In this document: one piece after another, positions 57,428-64,000 of the stretch
Position numbering within the stretch: the stretch's first letter is position 1
How the letters are laid out: each line of letters begins with the position of its first letter
Assembly: GCF_028372415.1 (NCBI RefSeq)
Contig: NC_092873.1
Span: forward strand, 351,107,890-351,171,889
Origin: Notamacropus eugenii
Lineage: Eukaryota; Chordata; Mammalia; Diprotodontia; Macropodidae
Length of the DNA stretch: 64,000 bases
Reading direction: 5' to 3'
Translations under genes and position numbers: made by a program
The notes under the pieces: generated by a model
The model's input: the letters and a program-made list of their open reading frames with translations, nothing else
Told to the model about the DNA's origin: nothing
The model's database searches: none

Positions 57428-57672
57428 GGGCAGCTAGGTGGCACAGTGTATAGTGCTGGGCTTGGAATCAGGAAGACCTGATTTCAGATCCAGCCTCAAA
57501 ATTTTACTAGCTGTGTGACCCTGGGCAAGTCACTTAACCCTGTTTGCCTGAGTTCCTGATCTATAAAATGAGTTGGAAGAGGAAATGGCAAACCACTCCA
57601 GTATCTTTGCCAGGAAATCCCCAAATGGGGTTACACTGAGTTGGCCATAACTGAAATGACTCACCAACAACT
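57428..57672 (+). mobile_element. Mar1-type SINE, full length
   Basis: The tRNA-like head starts gggcagctaggtggcacagt. 'ctgtgtgaccctgggcaagt', 'gaaatggcaaaccactccag' and 'aatccccaaatggggttaca' follow, ending 'aactgaaatgactcaccaac'. It is the best-preserved copy in the window. Confidence 0.92.
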
Positions 57673-57982
57673 ACATGCTGTTAGTGATTTTTGAGGGGAG
57701 GTGACATCTGGACTCTCTTACATACACAAAGAAGTTAAGTATGCCCAGGGTTATGCAGCTAAGTAAGTGTGGGATAGGTCTCCTTATTTCAAAGCCAGCA
57801 CTCTCTCCACTATAGTATACTGCCTTGAAATGCAGTATGTAAGTTTCTGACTAGGACTTAAACCTGCCGTGGAGACATGCATGATCTCTCTGGTCATTAT
57901 ATATTTGTGATCTTGTTGAAGTTACTAATAGTATTGCTTATACATGTCTTTCTTTAGAGCATAGAAGGTATTTGTTCTAAAG

Positions 57983-58157
57983 CAAGAGCTCTTAACCTGT
58001 GATCTTTTGAACTTAAAATATTTTGATAACTATTTCAGTGTAATTTGTTTCCTTTGTGATCTTACGAATTTTATAGATTTCAAAACAATATTCTAAGAAG
58101 GGCTTTATATAAGCTTCACCAGATTGACATACACACAAAGAAACGTTAAGAACCCTA
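57983..58157. mobile_element. hAT-type MITE, same family as 34873-35064
   Basis: The left end is CAAGAGCTCTTAACC, and the right end in reverse complement is TAGGGTTCTTAACG. An exact 8-bp duplication TTCTAAAG lies at 57975-57982 and 58158-58165. Confidence 0.92.
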
Positions 58158-58165
58158 TTCTAAAG

Positions 58166-60311
58166 TATTATGCCTTGAAATCAAAACCAGAATGAACTTT
58201 TTATCACACTTCTTATTTCTGTTCATGCAATAAGAAAATTTTTCTGGAGTAAGAATCACCTAGACTCAGAAATTAAATTGTAAGATTTCTTTTTTGGATA
58301 GAGTGCCCGAAGACTTTAAAAAACTGGTAAGAGATTCTAAATTAAACTTAAGAACTGAAGTGAAGAACTAGTACTCAGATGGGGAGTTACCATCATTTAT
58401 GACTCTGCTTCTGTGATTTCAAAAACTATAATACTGTGTAATTTTCTGTGCATCTCTTTGTGAAAGGCAAGTAGGCTAAATTCTGGAGGGAATGCAAAGA
58501 TGAATTAAGAAACCCCTGTCCTCAAAAAACTTAAAATCTTGAAGAGTCAAGCTGGTTATTGGATGATATGTTTCTAATAAATTTTGTTCTTTTACATGAT
58601 CACTACTAGTAAGTACCAGTTGAACTGAGCCACTATTTAAAATATAAGATGAAATGAGTATGGTTTTATACTTCTTATTTGATAATTAATGATTTCTTGT
58701 TATTCAGAACCATAATGTTAAAAAGGAAATTAAAAGGGCTCACAATTTTCAACACTAGTTTATCTTGGGATTTTACTTCATGCTGTTGAAATTCTTTTTT
58801 AAAGAACCATTTTTTTTAGCGTAACTTCTTGTAGCATATTAATGATATACCAGGGCTGGAGGCTCAGTGACAGTTGAAAGTGACAGTTGGTCAGTAAGAG
58901 GGAAGAGTAGAAAGAAAAAGACATCACAGACCAGAATGGGGTAGGGATGGGAAAAGTAATGGATTTTGAAGAGGAAAAAAAAGCTGGATCAAGTATCAGA
59001 CAGGCCTAAAATTGAAGTTGCATCTCCTTTTTTTAAAAATACATCCTTGGGGCCTACAATTGTGAATTTAGCAAACTTTGATAGAGGAAAGGAAGGGAGG
59101 GTTTGAGGGGGTGCCAGAATTAGAGATTAATAGACCCACATTAGGGAAAAGGGGGAGAATTACTCTGTGTAGAAGGATTAAAAAGGTAAATTTGGGAGAA
59201 AAAAAATTTAAAAAGATGCTATAGTGAAATACCTTTATAATGATTTTCCCATATGTGTGCTACCTTGTTCTTTTCATTTATTTCTTTACTGTCAAATATC
59301 CTGACATGGATCTCAGACATTTATTCTAACTTGCTCCTGCTGTCCTTTTATATTTTAAAGCAAATTCAGAGTTAAGGCATATATGATACATGGTTTTTTT
59401 CCCCTTTCCCTTTTGTCTGAGTAGCAGCCATTTCTGAGTAATATGCCATCCAACCAGAGGGAGAACATTTCACTAGTAAAAAGCCAGGATTTTAATAAAT
59501 TTATGTTCTTTGCAGAATTCCCTGAAATTATAGATTTAAGTTAGACTATAGCTACTATTTTATATATGTGTGTATGTATGTATGTGTATATGTGCATGTA
59601 TACACATAAATATTATATTTTATAAGGATTGTTGGATAGTGCCCGAGAATGACCTGAAATATGAATTCTTCTCTTTACCTTATATCCCCATCATCATCAG
59701 TGGAAGGAGGGATGTAGGAAACTTTATATAACTTGCAATTCTAGTAAAAAATTCAGTGGCTACCAAGGTTCCCTAAGGAATCTCAATACTTGACAAAATT
59801 TGGCAACTCTTCCTATTGAATTTTTATGTTTTGCCTTTCTCTTGCTTTATTGCCAATATTCATTTTCAGCTTTGTTAACTGCAAACATTCACCCTTTTGC
59901 CTCTTCTCCCCTTGCCTCTTTTGGCTCTAAAAAGTCTTCCCATTTATTCTAAAGGTATTCATTGATTTCCAGACCATATTTAGGAAATGATTATTTAACT
60001 TTAAAAAACATGATGATATGATCCTAATTTAGCAGAGTTTTTCTGAAATTGTTTGTACCATAATGAGGTAAAATTAGGCATTCTAAAAAATACCTCCATG
60101 TTGATATCAGACTAGAATAATAGGAAATAAATGTTGTTCAGAGTCTTTATATTGTCTAATGTTTTATTTATTTTTGTATTAATGAGGTGGTTTATTGAAT
60201 TTAATTCAAAACATTAGCAGAAGCATAGTTATAATGTATTTAATTTAAAACCACATGAGGTCTTAGTTATAATTTTTTTCATTTTTGTGTTTTTGTTTTT
60301 TTTCCTCACAG
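58166..60311. other. Unassigned, presumably intronic
   Basis: I recognise no repeat. A TATG-rich simple stretch lies at 59558-59625. Confidence 0.4.
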
Positions 60312-60417
60312 ACCTAACTCATCCTGTTCAGGTCTTTGAGCACTTGGAGATCTTCAAGTGCTACAACTGAAAATTGTTACTTTTAAATTATATGCCCTGC
60401 AAATAACAAGTGTTTGA
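60312..60417 (+). other. Candidate non-coding internal exon
   Basis: A strong acceptor (about 25 pyrimidine-rich bases then CCTCACAG, AG at 60310-60311) precedes an interval that opens 'acctaactcatcctgttcag'. A moderate donor, TGA|GTAGGG (GT at 60418-60419), could end it. It contains stops in all plus frames, so it would be 5' UTR. There is no independent proof of splicing. Confidence 0.3.
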
Positions 60418-60889
60418 GTAGGGTTTCCTTTCTTACCTCATTTAGGCAGCCACTTGCCTAGTAAATGCACTGATGAGCTTTTAGAGTTGGTATTGTGTTC
60501 AGTATATGGGTTCCTTTTATTTATCAGAAAATATTTTAAAATTGAAATCGGAGTAATTTGTGCAGCAGTAGTAGAATAATTAGTGCCTACATGTTTGCTA
60601 TATTCACTGTCCATGGCTTACTAGGATTTGTTCAGTTTTCCAATCTATCTTTCTGTTAAAGGTTCTAACTTTAGCAGTTAAGTCTTATGAAAGCTATGTA
60701 ATATTCTTCTACCTTTATGATACCAATGATGCCTAGTAGCATTAATTCTGATAATGGTTTCCTCTATTTTAGTCGTAATTTTTATATATATTTTGGCTCC
60801 CTCATTCTTTCTATTGGTTTTTGCAATTTTCTCATTTTGTATCTGGTTAGAGAATGCAGCCAAGTCTTTATGAACTTTTTATAAGTTAG

Positions 60890-61045
60890 GAAGCATTGTG
60901 GCATAATGGAAGGTAGTGCTGGATTTAGTGTTAGAAGAGACCTGTGCTCATATATATCCCAGCTTTGAATACATGGGTTTTATTTTCCCCAGAGAAATCA
61001 CTTCATCTTTATTCTTTATTCATCATTCTTTAGTTTCTTTATCTG
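60890..61045 (+). mobile_element. MIR fragment
   Basis: 'agcattgtggcataatggaa', 'gtagtgctggatttagtgtt' and 'gagaaatcacttcatcttta' give the MIR order. Confidence 0.6.
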
Positions 61046-61052
61046 TGTGTGT

Positions 61053-61360
61053 GTTCGTCCTTCTTTGCTGAAAGACCATGCCATCAGAGAAATGATGACA
61101 TGACTTGCACTTGACTTTGTTTTGAGTGAGGGAGAGCTGTGCAGGTCACCAGCCTCACTTCTCCTCCAGAGCCATCTGAATCCAGTGACCAGAGATATTC
61201 ATCAGGATGACTGGAGATGACCCAGGATGAGGCAATTAGGGTTAAGTGACTTGCCCAAGGTCACACAGCTAGTGAGTGTTAAGTGTCTGAGGTGAGATTT
61301 GAACTCAGGTCCTCCTGACTCCTGCACTGGTGCTCTATTCACTGCACCACCTCGCTGCCC
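61053..61360 (-). mobile_element. Marsupial SINE with RTE-type tail (WSINE1-like)
   Basis: On the minus strand it has a tRNA-like head (complement of 'gcaccacctcgctgccc' at 61344-61360), a MIR-like middle (complement of 'gacttgcccaaggtcacaca'), and a long tail (complement of 'gatgacccaggatgaggcaa', 'gactttgttttgagtgaggg', 'gaccatgccatcagagaaat'). It is well preserved. If it is truly WSINE1, it points to an Australian marsupial. I am not certain of that name. Confidence 0.75.
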
Positions 61361-62915
61361 AGCTTAGGGACTGTATGAGAAAGTTAAAGGAGGAGGTAAT
61401 GAAGACAGCAATAATGATGGGAGATGCTGAGGCTTGTCATGGTACCCCCTTAGCAATTTCTCTTAAAAATATCATGATGAAAACAGCTCTTCCTGTTAAC
61501 AAGCACCTAATTCTGACTCTGCTAATTGGGGAAATAGGGCACCCTCTTTCGGAGGTGCGGGATAAGATTTTACAGTCAAGTGACTCCCCAAGGAATGGGG
61601 AGAAGATAAATTACCTCAAGAGAGAAGAGTAAATAGCCAGTGAATTTGAGGTCATAATAGACCGACAAGAAAAGAATTGTTTATTGCTCTACTGAGAGCA
61701 GGAATAGCTATAACATGAGAATAGTGATACTAAATAGTTGTTAGGGGAAAGTATTTTCTGTTATGTATACATATGTGTATGTACATACATATAGGAACAG
61801 TTGTTAAATATATCTAAGGAAATGTCTCCAGTGGTTTTTTAAGATTGAAATTTTATTAAAATGTAACTGATGTTATGGGATCCTGTTTATTGCTTGTGCC
61901 TTTTGGGGGAACTTTCCTATTAAACTTTTCCAGTTCTTAAGACAAAATACAGCTTTTCTAACTTATAGCCATCCCCTAAGTTCTAACTTGAATCTTTCCA
62001 GTTGTGATTGAATTTTCCCCTTTTGTCATTTGAGTTATTGGTAGTAAAAATCATAATCCTTTTGACTCAGGGTTCAAAAGAGTCAAAACTTGAAGGCAGA
62101 AAACTAGACAGTATTTAAGTGACATAGGAGTAATTTTATTTTTTGTAATCACTTTCAAATAGTTTATTCATAAGAATGTCATAGGGAATAGGCAGACTGG
62201 TAATCAGGCTTTGCCATAAGGTGTGGCTAAATTTAAAGGTTACTAAAGGTATAAGGGGAATGACTAAAGCTCAAGCTCTTAAATGGGGAGAAGGAGGATG
62301 GACAACTTCTACTCTGGTCTAGGGAAGTCAGAGACAGATGTCTCCTCTTTCTTCAGGTTACCTTGTTTCCAATATTCTGAGAACTTCCTGCCAAAGCCAA
62401 GACTCAGGGCAGGACGTGGGGTATATTTAAACCTTCCCATTAGGAATGAACTGACTACCTGTGTGGAAGGAGAAGAAGCATATGAGTGACTATATGAAGG
62501 GACTGGGAAGCCAGGACCTGCAGAATGATAGCATACCATAGACAGATTGCTGCAGAGGGGATCCAGAAAGGCTTCCTGTCAGCTTCGTAACAGGCTATGG
62601 ACACAAACTCCTGTGCCTTTCCTTCCAGTTTTATGACAGCATAGTCAGTTTCCCAGGCTGATACAGACAATGGGGGATCCACCCATCCACCCGTAGTGTA
62701 GGTGAGATTATGTAGTCACCTAGGTTTAGCCCTGGGCCATCTGATAAATTCCCAGTACATTCTTGTCTCTTCTTGAGGTCCTGACTCTTTGCTACTCCAT
62801 GCTTGAGGTTAAACCTTTATGCACCAAAGTTTGAATAAGCAAGAAATGGATCCCAGGGGTAAAACTTACATTATTTAAAATAGGAAGCTGTCCTATAATC
62901 TTTTTTTTCATAACC
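61361..62915. other. Unassigned, presumably intronic
   Basis: Nothing firm. A minus-strand open frame at 62455-62682 (75 codons) has a faint retroviral-integrase-like look ('KPFWIP'), too weak to call. Confidence 0.35.
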
Positions 62916-62919
62916 AAAC

Positions 62920-64000
62920 TCCTGGAAAAGGCTATTTGTACTGTGTCTCCATTTCTTCTCCTCCCACTTACTTCTGCTTACCATTACCAGTTATCCTTGC
63001 CAATCTGGTTTCTGACCTCACCAGTCAACTGAAACTGCTTTCTCCGAGGTGCTCAAGGATCTATTAATTATGAAATCCAGTAATATTTTCTCAGTCATTA
63101 TCTTTCTTGACCTCTTTACAGCTTTAAAACAGATTATTATGAACTTGAAAAAAATCAACAAATATGAATATTTCCATATACAAAGTACAGAAAAAGTGAT
63201 TATATGAGATTGTGAATCTCTGATATATGCTGCTTTTCAAAAATATATAGATTAAATTTAACAAAGTAATATCAACCTGACCTTTTGTGTGTATCCCTTT
63301 CTTCCTCTCCTATATTTTTAAAATGTTTCATTGGTACTGTTTTCTTTATTGACTTCAGTATCACTGTCTCCTTGGCCCCCTACATAATACCCACAACTCT
63401 CCACCTCCTCTCAGTTTTCTGGTCATTTTGACCCTGTTGACCTCATGATGCTGTTTTCTTCTGGTTCTCCTCGGTTTCCTTTTCTGTACCCATGTCCCAC
63501 CACCAATCCTGGATGCCATTTAGGTTGGGCCACTTTTTATCATTATGCCTTCTTTCTTGGTGGTATCATTAGCTCCCATAGGTTCAACTGTTATGTCCTG
63601 TGCAGATGACACTCAGATCTATATATTCATCCCTAGTCACTCTCTTGAACTCTCCATTCTTAATATCTTTTTTGGTGTCTCCGATTTGATATCTCAGACT
63701 CCAAATGTCCAAAATGAAACTCATTATTCATACTCCCCCCCTCCCCCCATCCACCTTCTCTCCAAACTTCCCTATTTCTGTTGAGGGTTTTTCCATCATT
63801 CCAGTTAGCCTAGTTTTCAACCTCATTCAAATAAAGTTCTTAGCTTTTCCTTCATCTGTCATATCCAACCAGTTGCTAAGTTTTGCAGGTTCTACCTCCA
63901 TGACATCTCTACTCCCCCCATTCTAGTTCAGGTCATTGTAAACTCTTATCTGGATTATTTCAGTAGCCTCTTAATTGAATTGATGGCTTCTGTTTTCTCT
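62920..64000 (+). pseudogene. L2 ORF2 remnant with reverse transcriptase active site
   Basis: It begins near 'aactcctggaaaaggctatt', passes 'ctttcttgacctctttacag' (63102-63121), and after a non-L2 interval (about 63125-63340) resumes. CADD (63599-63610, in CADDTQIYI) is the L2/CR1 'YADDTQLY' active site with Tyr replaced by Cys. 'caaaatgaaactcattattc' then follows as in L2 ('KTELII'). Near 63850 on are 'gtcatatccaaccagttgct' and 'tcttatctggattatttcag' from the L2 C-terminus. It runs off the window end. Confidence 0.75.

Larger units (their letters stand above)
25005..60311 (+). other. Predicted long first intron (by inference)
   Basis: After the CpG island there is no stretch with coding character up to at least 60.3 kb. 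Everything recognised is old repeat. This is consistent with a long first intron of the gene whose promoter lies at 24.5-25.6 kb, but it could equally be intergenic if the transcript is short. Confidence 0.35.

Noticed and set aside
62455..62682. Minus-strand frame with 'KPFWIP', considered as retroviral integrase C-terminus or a processed pseudogene
   Set aside because: It is a single weak motif with no neighbouring retroviral domain or LTR.
1..64000. CRISPR arrays, operons, bacterial promoters, tRNA or rRNA genes
   Set aside because: The sequence is vertebrate nuclear DNA. No spaced identical repeats were found, and tRNA-like parts occur only as SINE heads.

Overview
The window looks like a stretch of marsupial (metatherian) nuclear DNA. 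The main reason is its repeat content. It has tRNA-derived SINEs with the marsupial Mar1 tail (a stretch reading like 'aaatggcaaaccactcc'), SINEs that share a tail with RTE elements, abundant L2 and MIR, L1 3' ends of marsupial type, and hAT elements with 8-bp target duplications. Family names are from memory of repeat libraries and were not searched. No complete host protein-coding exon could be recognised. The only long intact reading frame is a retrotransposon ORF1.

Layout. 1-24.4 kb is gene-poor and built of layered repeats. It includes a broken Ty3/Gypsy-type pol (10.2-16.0 kb, split by later insertions). Just after it lies a structurally complete element with an intact 362-codon L1-type ORF1 but no ORF2 (16.45-19.38 kb, minus strand). 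This matches the half-L1 (HAL1) plan: L1-type 5' end, CpG-rich 5' UTR with two tandem monomers, ORF1, 1-kb 3' UTR, TAAA tail and a 12-bp target duplication.

24.5-25.6 kb is a unique CpG island with GC boxes, NRF1-type sites, three tandem TGACGCC(A/G) octamers and consensus splice donors on the plus strand. I read it as the promoter and non-coding first exon of an unidentified plus-strand gene. From 25.0 kb to the end the window is then probably first-intron sequence, filled with old L2, MIR, L1, RTE, L3/CR1 and hAT copies. A possible second 5' UTR exon lies at 60.3 kb.

Several insertions are confirmed by target duplications (5.8, 28.3, 34.9, 40.0, 53.9 and 58.0 kb), so their relative order can be read directly. 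Large stretches (4.2-5.8, 6.3-8.2, 21.3-22.4, 29.2-31.7, 43.2-45.3, 58.2-60.3 and 61.4-62.9 kb) show nothing I can name. Conserved non-coding elements could lie there, but only a cross-species alignment would show them.
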